A stretch of 64,000 nucleotides of DNA from Arachis hypogaea (GCF_003086295.3 NC_092038.1:105555837-105619836); one strand, 5' to 3'; counted from the first letter of the stretch, positions 21,889 to 30,633 are shown. Notes: generated by a model from the letters alone, not told the origin. A program made the numbers and translations.

Positions 21889-24127
21889 ATGAGCAGGAGC
21901 AAGGATAAGAACATTCTTGTTGAAGCTGATCCAGAACCTGAAAGGACTTTGAAGAGGAAGCTAAGAGAAGCTAAAATACAACACTCTGAATAGGACTTTA
22001 CTGAAATTTTCGAAAAAGAAGTAGAGATGGCCGAACCCAATAACAATGGTGGAGGTGCAAGGAAGATGCTTGGTGACTTTACTGCACCAAATTTCAACTT
22101 TCATGGAAGAAGCATCTCAATCCCTGCCATTAGAGCAAACAATTTTGAGCTAAAGCCTCAATTAGTTTCTCTGATGCAACAGAATTGCAAGTTTCATGGA
22201 CTTCCATCAGAAGATCCTTTTCAGTTCTTAACTGAATTCTTGCAGATCTGTGACACTATTAAGACCAATGGAGTTGATCCCAAGGTCTATAAGCTTATGA
22301 TTTTCCCTTTTGCTGTAAGAGACAGAGCTAGAATATGGTTGGACTCTCAGCCTAGAGAGAGCCTGAACTCTTGGGATAAGCTGGTCACGACTTTCTTAGC
22401 CAAGTTCTTTCCTCCTCAAAAGCTGGGCAAGCTTAGAGTGAATGTTTAAACCTTCAAGCAGAAAGAAGGTGAATCCCTCTATGAAGCTTGGGAGAGATAC
22501 AAGCAACTAACCAAAAAGTGTCATTCTGACATGCTTTCAGAATGGACCATCCTGGATATATTCTATGATGGTCTATCTGAATTGTCTAAGATGTCATTGG
22601 ACCATTCTGCAGGTGGATCTATTCACCTGAAGAAAATTCCTGTAGAAGCTCAGGAACTCATTGAAATGGTTGTAAATAACCAGTTCATGTACACCTCTGA
22701 AAGGAATCCTGTGAGTAATGGGACACCTCAGAGGAAGGGAGTTTTTGAAATTGATGCTCTGAATGCCATATTGGCTCAGAACAAAATATTGACTCAATAA
22801 GTCAATATGATTTCTCAGAGTCTGAATGGATTGTAAAATGCATCCAATAATACTAAAGAAGCATCTTTTGAAGAAGAAGTTTATGATCCTGAGAACCCTG
22901 CAATGGCAGAGGTGAATTACATGGGTGAAGCCTATGGAAACACCTGTAATCCCTCATGGAGAAATCATCCAAATTTCTCATGGAAGGATCAACAAAAGCC
23001 TCAACAAGGCTTTAATAATGATGGAAGAAACAGGTTAAGCAATAGCAAGCCTTTTCCATCATCCTCTCAGCAACAGACAGAGAATTCTGAGCAGAACCCT
23101 TCTAGCTTAGCAAACATAGTCTCTGATCTATCTAAGGCCACTCTAAGTTTCATGAATGAAGCAAGGTCCTCCATTAGAAATTTGGAGGCACAAGTGGACC
23201 AGCTGAGTAAAAGAGTCACTGAAACTCCTCCTAGTACTCTCCCAAGCAATATAGAAGAGAATTCAAAAAGAGAGTGCAAGGCCATAACCTTACTTGGTGT
23301 GGCCGAACCTAGAGAAGAGGAGGATGACGTGAATCCCAGTGAGGAAGACCTCATGGGACATCCTTCGAACAAAAAGGAGTTCCCATTTGAGGAACCTAAG
23401 GAATTTGAGACTCATCTAGAGACCATAGAGATTCCATTGAACCTACTTCTGCCATTCATGAGCTCTGATGACTATTCCTCCTCTGAAGAGGATGAAGATA
23501 TTACCGAAGAGCAAGTTGCTAAGTACCTTGGATCAATCATGAAGCTGAATGCAAAGGATCTTGGTAAATTCTTAATTCCCTGTACCATAGGTACCATGAC
23601 CTTTGAGAAGGCTCTGTGTAACTTGGGGTCAAGCATAAACTTAATGCCACTCTCTGTAATGGAGAAACTGGGAATCTTTGAGGTACAGGCTGCCGAATTC
23701 TTATTAGAGATGGCAGACAAATCCATGAAAAAGGCTTATGGACAGGTAGAGGATTTGCTAGTAAAGGTCAAAGGCCCTTACATCCCTGCTGATTTCATAA
23801 TCCTAGATACTGGAAAGGATGAGGATGAATCCATCATCCTTGGAAGACCCTGCCACAGCAAAAGCTGTGATTGATATGGACAGAGGAGAGTTGATCCTTC
23901 AATTGAATAAGGACTACCTTGTGTTTAAAACTCAAGGATCTCCCTCTGTAACCATGGAGAGGAAGCAAGAAAAGCTTCTCTCAATGCAGAGTCAAACAAA
24001 GCCCCCACAGTCAAACTCTAAGTTTGGTGTTGGGAGGCCACAACCAAACTCTAAGTTTGGTGTTGAACCCCCACATTCAAACTCTAAGTTTGGTGTTGGG
24101 AGGCCCCAACAATGCTCTGAACATCTG
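21889..24127 (+). pseudogene. gag-protease reading frame, broken
   Basis: From ATG 21889 one frame continues to 23874 but carries stops at 21991, 22447, 22798 and 22834. It encodes a gag start (ANNFELKPQL), the Retrotrans_gag core (WLDSQPRESLNSWDKLV, FFPPQKLG, and after the second stop EGESLYEAWERYKQL), a linker and a retropepsin region. The protease site reads CNLGSSINLMP where the tandem units have CDLGASINVMP, so the catalytic Asp is Asn. Near 23850 a small deletion shifts the frame just after LGRP; the rest (ATAKAVIDMDRGELILQLN) is in another frame. The tail has three NSKFGV repeats of 33 nt. No integrase-like tail is seen. Confidence 0.88.
24012..24100 (+). repeat. Three 33-nt repeats in the gag-pro tail
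   Basis: CAAACTCTAAGTTTGGTGTT begins at 24012, 24045 and 24078. The repeat encodes NSKFGV in the frame used there and contains the AAGTTTGGTGT motif also found beside the LTRs of the tandem array. Confidence 0.9.
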
Positions 24128-24148
24128 TGAAGCTCCATGAGAGCTCAC

Positions 24149-24193
24149 TGTCAAGCTATTAACATTAAAGAAGCGCTTATTAGAAGGCAACCC
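24149..24193 (+). promoter_or_regulatory. Conserved motif downstream of gag-pro
   Basis: The motif begins GTCAAGCTATTAACATTAAA, continues with GAAGCGCTT and ends AAGGCAACCC. About 37 of 44 positions match the equivalent site on the - strand of each tandem unit (30573-30624 in unit 1). It lies 22 bp after the reading frame ends. Function unknown. Confidence 0.75.
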
Positions 24194-24317
24194 AATTTTA
24201 TTTTTCTATGTTATTTTCTTTTTTAGGTTGATGATCATGTGGAGTCACAAAAACAACTGCAAAAATTAAAGAAAAATAAAAAACAGCATTAAAAGCAGCA
24301 CACCCTTGAGGAGAAAC

Positions 24318-24400
24318 TTACTGGCATTTAAACGCCAGTAAGGGTAGTAGAATGGGCGTTTAACGCCCAGTCTGGCACCATTCTGGGCGTTAAACGCCTG
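24318..24400 (+). repeat. Palindrome cluster in the 3' internal region
   Basis: Near-perfect inverted repeats: TTACTGGC to GCCAGTAA with centre ATTTAAAC (24318-24341), GGGCGTTTAACGCCC (24354-24368) and TGGGCGTTAAACGCCT (about 24383-24398). They share the GGCGTTTAA core with the LTR palindromes of both families. Confidence 0.85.
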
Positions 24401-24410
24401 ACGTGGGTGG

Positions 24411-24732
24411 AAATTGGTAGATTAAGAATTATTTAGAAAAATGGCGTTGCGAGTACAGTTCTTAACCGGCGAAAATCCACTTATCAATTTAGAAAAGAGT
24501 GTCACAAATTTTAGAAATAAAATATTGGGAGTATGAGTCCCAGGTCATCTCCCAACGAATTTCAGGAAAATGTGCTATTTTATCAATCAGAGGTTTTCCA
24601 AATGGGTTTTTTGAGTTTGATAAACAGAAAATTAAATTAGAGAATTTATATGATTTAAATAAAATCTCGACCGGGAGAAGATTAATTGGAAGTTCTATCC
24701 TTGTTGGAATTGTGTCAAGATCAATTAATAAT
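24411..24732. mobile_element. Left half of an older LTR-like sequence hosting the array
   Basis: Noncoding, AT-rich DNA with text such as GAGTCCCAGGTCATCTCCCA. It runs up to the target duplication ATAAT and continues without a break at 62851 on the far side of the array. It looks like part of an LTR; the boundary with the upstream element at about 24411 is approximate. The 78-codon ORF here has no recognisable domain. Confidence 0.55.
24728..24732. repeat. Left target duplication (ATAAT) of the whole array
   Basis: ATAAT directly precedes the first LTR base (TG at 24733) and is repeated at 62846-62850 after the last LTR. No such pair occurs at internal LTR borders, which run directly into PBS and 3' internal sequence. 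Confidence 0.88.
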
Positions 24733-24809
24733 TGATACTAGCATAACCTTGATGCTATGATTTTAGGAAATTGCACAATCGGCAAAATTCCTTCCGGCAA
24801 GTGCACCGG

Positions 24810-24866
24810 TTATCGTCAAGTAAAAACTCACAATAGAGTGAGGTCGAATCCCACAAGGATTGGTTG
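24810..24866 (-). promoter_or_regulatory. Conserved U5 block
   Basis: On + this holds CAAGTGCACCGGTTATCGTC and AGGTCGAATCCCACAAGG. The LTR at 63516 has GCAAGTGCACTGGGTCGTCC and GGGTCGATCCCACGGAG in the same order, and the LTR at 18551 has the complement. The segment resembles a tRNA T-arm (GGTTCGAATCC) but sits on the antisense strand of the element. Equivalent sites lie in LTR2, LTR3a and LTR4. Confidence 0.65.
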
Positions 24867-25632
24867 AATGAGCAATTCGGATTAGAAGTTTGTTCTAGTT
24901 GAGCGGAATCAAGATTTAGATGAGAATTGCGGAATATTAAATTGCATGAATTAAAGAGCGAGAAATTAAAGTGCTGAAATTAAAAGGGATGGGGGTGATT
25001 GCATGAATTGAAATTGCAGAATGTAAATAGAAAGTGTAGATCAGAATGGGGAGTTCATTGGGTGTTAGGAGATATTGAGATCTCCGAATCAAAACATTTT
25101 TATCTCTTCCTCAACCAATGCATTCATTGAATTTTGCTTGGCAATCTTATATGATTGGATCCCAATCCCTTGGCTCACCAATTCTCTCTAAAAACAAACA
25201 AATTCCCAATCCCTTGGTTTAAATGTTCATAAGAAGAGATGATGCTTGATCACTGATTATACCACACAGTTTCATGGACCACAATTTGGTAGGATTACAT
25301 GTCACAATATCCATCCAAACCCCAATCCAATTCACTGTGAGAAAGCTTCTCTAGCATGAATCCTCCATTCCTTTCCCAAGGTTCCGAAGGATTCCAATTA
25401 TGGGTAATTTCTTTCCCAAGACAACTACCCAATGGAATTAGATCGAGAAGCTTTCTAACAAAATTCAAGAGAAAAGATTGAAGAAGAAGATAAAACTATT
25501 ATTGATTCATTGAATTACAATAGAGCTCCCTAACCCAATGAAAGGGGTTTAGTGATTCATAGCTCTGAATTCAATTACAAAATATGAAAAGTTCTAAAAT
25601 GTCCAAAGTGCTAACTAACTTCAATTCTATCC

Positions 25633-25640
25633 TATTTATA
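25633..25640 (-). promoter_or_regulatory. TATA box of LTR1
   Basis: TATAAATA on -, in the context GTGTATAAATAGGATAG. Equivalent boxes are at 34620-34627, 43557-43564 and 54469-54476. The inverted repeats lie about 340-1010 bp upstream, so they belong to U3. Confidence 0.72.
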
Positions 25641-25976
25641 CACTTTCTAAATTGAGCTTCTGTTGTGTTTCTTGGGCTTTGAGGCCTTTCCTTGATTTCC
25701 TTTTGCCTTGGGTTTATGGTCCATAATCTTGATGAGGCTGTGATCCAATTCTGCAACATTCATTGAGCAAACTTAGTGATAAACAAGTAATGACACAAGG
25801 CTCAACAAATTGAAGTTCCAGACTCATCAATTCTTCAAGCCCAATCCCATAAACCATGATATTCAATTGGGTTTCATACCATATTATGTTTAAGTTAATA
25901 TTTGTGTTCAAATGCTAACTTAAACCTCAATATATTTGGCCCAAAAACCCTTTTGAAAAGTGGCGTTTAAGTTGAA

Positions 25977-26649
25977 GTTTAAGTTTCAGTTTAAGGTTAA
26001 ACTGAAACTTAAACGTGGAATTGGAAGAAAGCAACCCAGGAGAGTAATTAATCGAACACGTTTAAGCTTCAGTTTAAGGTTAAACTGAAGCTTAAACGTG
26101 GAAATGAAGATTGCAACCCTGGAGGCAATTCTTGGTCGAACACGTTTAAGCTCCAGTTTGAGGTCAAACTGGAGCTTAAACGTGGAAATGAGAAGGCAAC
26201 CCTGGAGGAGCTTAAAACGCCGAACACGTTTAACCTCCAGTTTGAGGTCAAACTGGAGGTTAAACGTGGGAATGAAGAAGGTAGCCCAGGAGTGTAAATG
26301 TCGAACACGTTTAAGCTCCAGTTTGAGGTCAAACTGGAGCTTAAACGTGGAAATGGCTCCCTGGTGCACAAAATAGCTCGAACACGTTTAACCTCCAGTT
26401 TGAGGTCAAACTGGAGGTTAAACGTGGGAATACTTCCTTGGTGCCATTCCCATTCTGGCGTTTAACCTTCAGTTTGAGGTTAAACTGGAGGTTAAACGCC
26501 AGTTCCTCTTTTCTCAGCTTTCATGATTCTGGCGTTTAACCTTCAGTTTAACCTTAAACTGAAGGTTAAACGCCACTTTCAGCATTTGGTGCATTCCTTA
26601 TTCTGGCGTTTAACTTCCAGTTTAAGGTTAAACTGGAGGTTAAACGCCA
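25977..26649. repeat. Array of nine inverted repeats (hairpins) in LTR1
   Basis: Hairpins at 25977-26014, 26057-26100, 26141-26184, 26225-26268, 26306-26349, 26383-26426, 26455-26502, 26531-26574 and 26605-26648. Most are 44 bp: arms of about 19-20 bp (for example CACGTTTAAGCTCCAGTTTG) around AGGT-type centres. The outer arms are CACGTTTAA in five and GGCGTTTAA in three; arm bases change together so that pairing is kept. Period is 72-84 bp, with less conserved spacers. ORFs across this block are by-products of the palindromes. Equivalent arrays: 34964-35635, about 43880-44470 (degraded), about 45896-46546 (degraded) and 54813-55484. Confidence 0.95.
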
Positions 26650-26973
26650 CTTTCAACATTATATGGCACATGTGATCTTCAAGCTTCCTTTATTGATTTT
26701 GTTGCCTCCTTGCCTAGCCTCTTCTTCCCTGAAATCATCCACACAATTGCATCAAAGTCTTGCAAAATTTCATGAGAATTCTTCCATTCATAGCATTCAA
26801 GTAATATAACTAAAAACTCATGGAATTTGCATCAAAATTACACTGTTTGGATGATTCCTTACTTTGTTGTTCATTTAACCATTCTTGGTTACTTTAAGCT
26901 CAAGAAAATGCATAAAACAACTAAAACTAACAGAAAAATGCTAGTGAAACTAGCCTAAGATGCCTTGGCATCA

Positions 26974-28009
26974 CAACACCAAACTTAATACTTGCTTGTC
27001 CCTAAGCAAGTCCTGAGTTAATTGAGAGGAAAGTGTGAAACAAAAAGCAATTACATTGGCTATATTAGCAAGCATTTGAAGTTCATCAGAAGGGTTTTAT
27101 GCAGAAAGTTGCAGCATCACTTTTTCATTCTTATCAGGTAGAATTATCACTTTTTCATTGCATCCATCAAACACTGCTATGGCCTCTTGTTATTCTTATG
27201 TCTTTGGCACATTTTCCTTTTTTTGTTTTTCTTTTTCCTAGAGCTCCTTTGCTCCTTGTTTGCTCAGTGTAATGTGTTGCATAAGCCTTTGGCATTTTCT
27301 TTTTCTTATCATTGCATTACACATATCCACTACAGGCATTTTAGTTCACATTTCTTCTTGAGACATTGGTGCCCAGCACCTCTTTGTGTAACTAAATGTT
27401 TTGTATTTAGGTTGCTCTTGATAATGGACTTTTGGTTGATAATCCCGGGTTAGTTAACCCAAGTTACCAAGTGTTGAAACACTCCTCAGAACCTATTCAT
27501 CCAAGCATATCCTTAATACATAAACACCACAGGCATTTGTCTCAGAAGTTCAAACCATTGGTGCCTAGCTTATTTTCTCAATTTTTTTGCTTTTTGGTTG
27601 CCCTTTTTCAAAGGCTTTTTCTTCTTCTTTTTCTTTCTTTTTCATGGCCAAAGACATTTATTCATCAAGATCCATAGACAGTTTTCAATTTCTACACAAA
27701 AAATGATAATTCTACATTCTATTTCTAGTGATCTGACTAACAATCAAGCATGCATACCACCACTTAATTCTACTTGATTTGTCACTAATTGAGCCAAGTT
27801 ACTTTTGTTTAAACTTTTCTTTTATTTTTGGAAAGAGAACAAGCATGGCAAGCATTTGTTTAAGAAGGTGAAGTTATATCCAAACATCTAGGCATTCACT
27901 TTATTCAAAGCAGTAAACAAACAAACATACAAATTGACTTAAAATGAAAGAAAGCTCATAAAGACAATTCACAAACTATTATTTGATTATTAAGGGACAA
28001 GACCACCTC
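26974..28009 (-). other. 3' internal noncoding region of unit 1
   Basis: It lies between the second ORF and the 3' LTR in element orientation. At the LTR junction the - strand reads TTAAGTTTGGTGTTG, where a polypurine tract would be expected; it is not purine-rich. I see no gene in the rest, which is T-rich on + (several TTTTTCTTTTTC tracts near 27200-27640, purine-rich on -). Equivalent regions: 35961-36996, 46867-47872 and 55810-56844. Confidence 0.7.
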
Positions 28010-29647
28010 TCATTTGTTGCTTGGTTCTTTTTGATTCTTGGGGTCCTGCTTCTTCTTGCTTCTTACCTCTTTTTGACCACTTGTACTTCCTTTATCTTTT
28101 CTCACGAGCTTTGTCCAGAATCCAGCCTTTTTCATTGTTTCTTCCACCCCTTTTTCCAGGATCATCGCCTTGTTTATTTCTCCTTCTTTTCTCCCTTTGA
28201 AATACTCATCAAAAGATGGGAATGCTGGGTCCATCTTGTGTAGATGTTCCCCTATGTAGTTAAGCTTGATTTGAGAACTGATGTTGTAATCAGCTTGGAC
28301 TGAGTGTCTTGCATTCTGCAAAGTGGTGGCTTCTTTGATTGCAAAGATACTGGCATCTTGGTGTTGGCATATGTGGCTGAGGGATTCCTGTAATTGTAAG
28401 TTCTGTTCTCTTTGCAGATCTAGGAATCTTGATTCAAAGTTCCTTTGCATATCCATTATTTTGAGGTGAAAGTCCTCTTGCCTCTCTTGAGACCTCATGT
28501 ATTGTTGAGACATTCCTTCCATGATTTCCTGCATTCTGCTCATATCCATGGGGTCTCTGGGAACTTGTTGCCTTCTTTCTGGACTTCTTTGCTCTTCTTG
28601 CTCTTCTTCTCCTTGTTGCTCTGCTTCTTGCTCCTCTTCTGCTTGTTGCCCTTCTTCATTTCTTCTTTTTATATGTCTTGGGGGAGTTGGGCTAAGAGTC
28701 ATTCTGTGAGCAGTTATGGCCATTCCAGGATATAGCCAATTAGGTCTTTCATCTTCAAGTGGTACTTGAGCTTGGATGCATAGTCTGATGATGGTGCTAG
28801 GGAAGTGGAGCCAAGAGTCAGGGTCACTTTTCTCACTAAACTCTTGTATCTGTTCAGCAATGAGTTTATGAACTTTGATCTCCCCTCCCACCATAATGCA
28901 ATGTAGCAAGATGGCTCTTTTAGGGACTATTTCTGAAGAGTTTGCAGTGGGTAGGATGGATCTCCTAACTATTGCATACCACCCTTTAGCTTCAGGTGTT
29001 AGGTCTCCCCTTCTCAAGACTCTTGGAGCCCCCTTTGTTTTTCTCACCCATTCAGCTCTGATGGCGCAAAGGTCTTCAGCAATAGTCGAATAGTCAGGTT
29101 CTCCTACCATCCTTTCCTCATAACTTGCTTGGCTGAAACGTATGTTTTTCAAGCCAAGAGCTTTCATGATTGCCTTAGGGCTGAAGTCAACTTCCACCCC
29201 TCTCACATAGCTTTTGTATGTAGGTTCCATGGTTGTATCCTCCCTTACTGCATTTGCATAAAACTCCTTCACCAGGTTGATGTTGATTTTAGTGATTGGC
29301 TTAGTCAGGAGCTCCCACTTCCTCTTTTTGATCTTCTCCCAAATACTTGGGAACTCATCCTTTTCAAGGTCAAAGGGAACCTCAGCTAGTACCCTTTTAC
29401 GTCTCATCCATTCGGCTTGAATCTCATGGAAAACTGATTTGTATTTCCATGCATCAAATTCCCTTTCCTCCTCCATGGGTTGCTTGTCTTTTCTTCTTTT
29501 GTGGCTAGATGAGGCTGCCATTGGTTCTTTAGTTTTGGAGAGTAACAAGCTAAGGTTGACAAGGTGAAGTAAGAAAGTGTTGTTAGAAGTGTGGTGAGGT
29601 TGTTTTCGGCAATAGATAGTTATGCTATGATGAAAGGAAATGTGCAA
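28010..29647 (-). CDS. Unit 1 second ORF, putative plant transposon protein domain
   Basis: The open frame has 545 codons; the likely start is Met43 (29521), since MAASSSHKRRKDK begins a typical basic N terminus and the first 42 residues look like translated leader. Residues about 64-300 resemble the Pfam 'putative plant transposon protein' domain: NLVKEFYANA (124-133), YKSYVRGVEVDFSPKAI (144-160), LGLKN (164-168). Then come a Glu/Gln-rich stretch (about 330-362), a predicted coiled coil rich in MQ/RE (about 366-440) and a Lys-rich tail. Function unknown; it occupies the place where Athila elements carry an env-like gene. No membrane segment was seen past Met43. Confidence 0.75.
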   Translation of the reverse strand: MHISFHHSITIYCRKQPHHTSNNTFLLHLVNLSLLLSKTKEPMAASSSHKRRKDKQPMEEEREFDAWKYKSVFHEIQAEWMRRKRVLAEVPFDLEKDEFPSIWEKIKKRKWELLTKPITKININLVKEFYANAVREDTTMEPTYKSYVRGVEVDFSPKAIMKALGLKNIRFSQASYEERMVGEPDYSTIAEDLCAIRAEWVRKTKGAPRVLRRGDLTPEAKGWYAIVRRSILPTANSSEIVPKRAILLHCIMVGGEIKVHKLIAEQIQEFSEKSDPDSWLHFPSTIIRLCIQAQVPLEDERPNWLYPGMAITAHRMTLSPTPPRHIKRRNEEGQQAEEEQEAEQQGEEEQEEQRSPERRQQVPRDPMDMSRMQEIMEGMSQQYMRSQERQEDFHLKIMDMQRNFESRFLDLQREQNLQLQESLSHICQHQDASIFAIKEATTLQNARHSVQADYNISSQIKLNYIGEHLHKMDPAFPSFDEYFKGRKEGEINKAMILEKGVEETMKKAGFWTKLVRKDKGSTSGQKEVRSKKKQDPKNQKEPSNK

Positions 29648-30572
29648 GAAGGAGATTTGGTGGTGTGGAGCTCGTTCCCCAATTGCTTCTTTTTAGTGCA
29701 AGCAAGTGAAAAATGGACGGCTAGGGAAATTTGTGAAGGATGGCTTGATGGTAAATATATGAATTAGGGAAAAAGGACGAATTGCTTTTCACTTTCTTGG
29801 AAGTATTCTAGGTGCATTAGGTTGTACATGTAGCTATCTTTTCATGCAAAACTTCTTTTTCCCATTTGTTAGTTTCAAAGATTTTTGAACTTCCTTTTTG
29901 ACCAAGCACCGTGCCTCCCCCTTTGTCTTTTTCCTCCATTATTATCCTTCCTTTTGTACCTGCACAAACAAACAAATTTGCTATCATTTCTTTCGGTCAT
30001 GTGAATGAGGAATAGCATTTGCACATGTTTTTCATTCTTTTTGAATTGTAGATCAATGATTAACTTTATGAGCTTATAGCCGTGACTTTTTATATGTATG
30101 CACACTTATTATTGGACACCAAACTTAGTGTTTGGTAATGTCTCCTGATGACATGAAATCCATGTTGGTTGTCCTTAATGAATGTGCATAATTCTAGTAA
30201 ATCATAGTCATTTTGGCTCTTTGATCCTAAACAATTTTACTACCTAAAGTAATTGAAATCAAAGTATTAAAACATGCAAATGGTGTACTTGTCATGAATT
30301 TCTAAATCCAGAGGAACTTCTTGCTTTTCATTAACTGTGTTCAAAGAGGAACACCAAACTTAATGTTTGGTTATGCACCTTAAATGAAAGATTGAATACA
30401 ATTTGATAAGATTTGGGGATGCCTTCAGGCACACCAAACTCAGAGACCAATTGTATTTTATATGCAATGTTTAGTGCACCTTATCAACAGTTGTCCTGAG
30501 GATTCAAGTTCATGCATAAGAGACCATGCTTTATTAGATGCAGAGTAAAGCAATAAGAGTAAGGATACTAAA
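29648..30572 (-). other. Region between gag-pro and second ORF, unit 1
   Basis: About 0.9 kb. It contains a 76-codon ORF (30105-29875, Lys/Arg-rich tail, no known domain, same in all units), an acceptor-like sequence TTTGTTTGTTTGTGCAGGTA on - near 29970-29951, a purine-rich tract (29914-29937) and three AAGTTTGGTGT-type motifs near 30115, 30351 and 30431 (on -). A spliced or internally initiated mRNA for the second ORF is possible but unproven. Confidence 0.6.
29914..29937 (-). other. Internal polypurine tract
   Basis: On - the 24 bases are purine except one C, with GACAAAGGGGGAGG at the 3' side. It looks like a plus-strand primer site, yet lies almost 3 kb upstream of the 3' LTR. Identical in the other units (38901-38924 in unit 2). 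Confidence 0.5.
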
Positions 30573-30624
30573 AACATGGGTTGCCTCCCATGAAGCGCTT
30601 CTTTAACGTCACTAGCTTGACGGT
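30573..30624 (-). promoter_or_regulatory. Conserved motif downstream of gag-pro, unit 1
   Basis: On -: GTCAAGCTAGTGACGTTAAA, then GAAGCGCTTC, then GGGAGGCAACCC. It starts about 10 bp after the gag-pro stop and matches the site at 24149-24193 in the + strand element. Equivalent copies lie near 39557-39608, 50427-50476 and 59408-59457. Confidence 0.75.
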
Positions 30625-30633
30625 TGTCCCTTG

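Larger units (their letters stand above)
18551..24410 (+). mobile_element. gag-pro LTR retrotransposon (Athila-like PBS), 3' truncated
   Basis: Components in order: LTR (18551-20311), tRNA-Asp PBS (20318-20335), AT-rich leader, gag-protease reading frame (21889-24127), the conserved motif at 24149-24193, and a palindrome-rich 3' internal segment to about 24410. There is no second LTR and no reverse transcriptase or integrase: the frame stops soon after the protease. Because the same arrangement occurs in the tandem units, the lack of pol is probably original. The 3' part was lost where the older LTR-like sequence at 24411 begins; that boundary is approximate. Confidence 0.82.
24733..26973 (-). 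repeat. LTR1 of the array, 2,241 bp
   Basis: Starts TGATACTAGCATAACC and ends CTTGGCATCA on +. In element orientation it begins TGATGCCAAGGCATC (a small hairpin), carries nine inverted repeats in U3 (26649-25977), a TATA box (25640-25633) and a U5 block (24866-24810). Same length as LTR2 and LTR4, with only a few base differences seen. Confidence 0.92.

Noticed and set aside
24459..24463. AGTTC as a possible right target duplication of the element at 18551 (left flank AGTTC at 18546)
   Set aside because: No 3' LTR precedes it, so the match of five bases is probably chance.
26098..26376. 92-codon + ORF and overlapping 100- and 127-codon - ORFs in the LTR, with repeated SSSLRSNWSLN-like residues
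   Set aside because: They are translations of the hairpin array; both strands are open because the repeats are palindromic. Present in every LTR copy as by-products.
25977..26649. CRISPR-like array (regular repeats with spacers)
   Set aside because: The repeats are long palindromes within plant LTRs, spacers are related to one another, no cas genes are present, and the context is eukaryotic.
27187..27677. Hydrophobic 88- and 81-codon + ORFs in the 3' internal region, repeated in other units
   Set aside because: They come from T-rich (purine-rich on -) tracts, look like low-complexity Phe/Leu strings, and lie antisense to the element.
29875..30105. 76-codon - ORF, same in all units, as a third gene
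   Set aside because: Identity between recent duplicates is no evidence of selection; no domain is seen and it overlaps the acceptor-like site. Mentioned only as part of the spacer.
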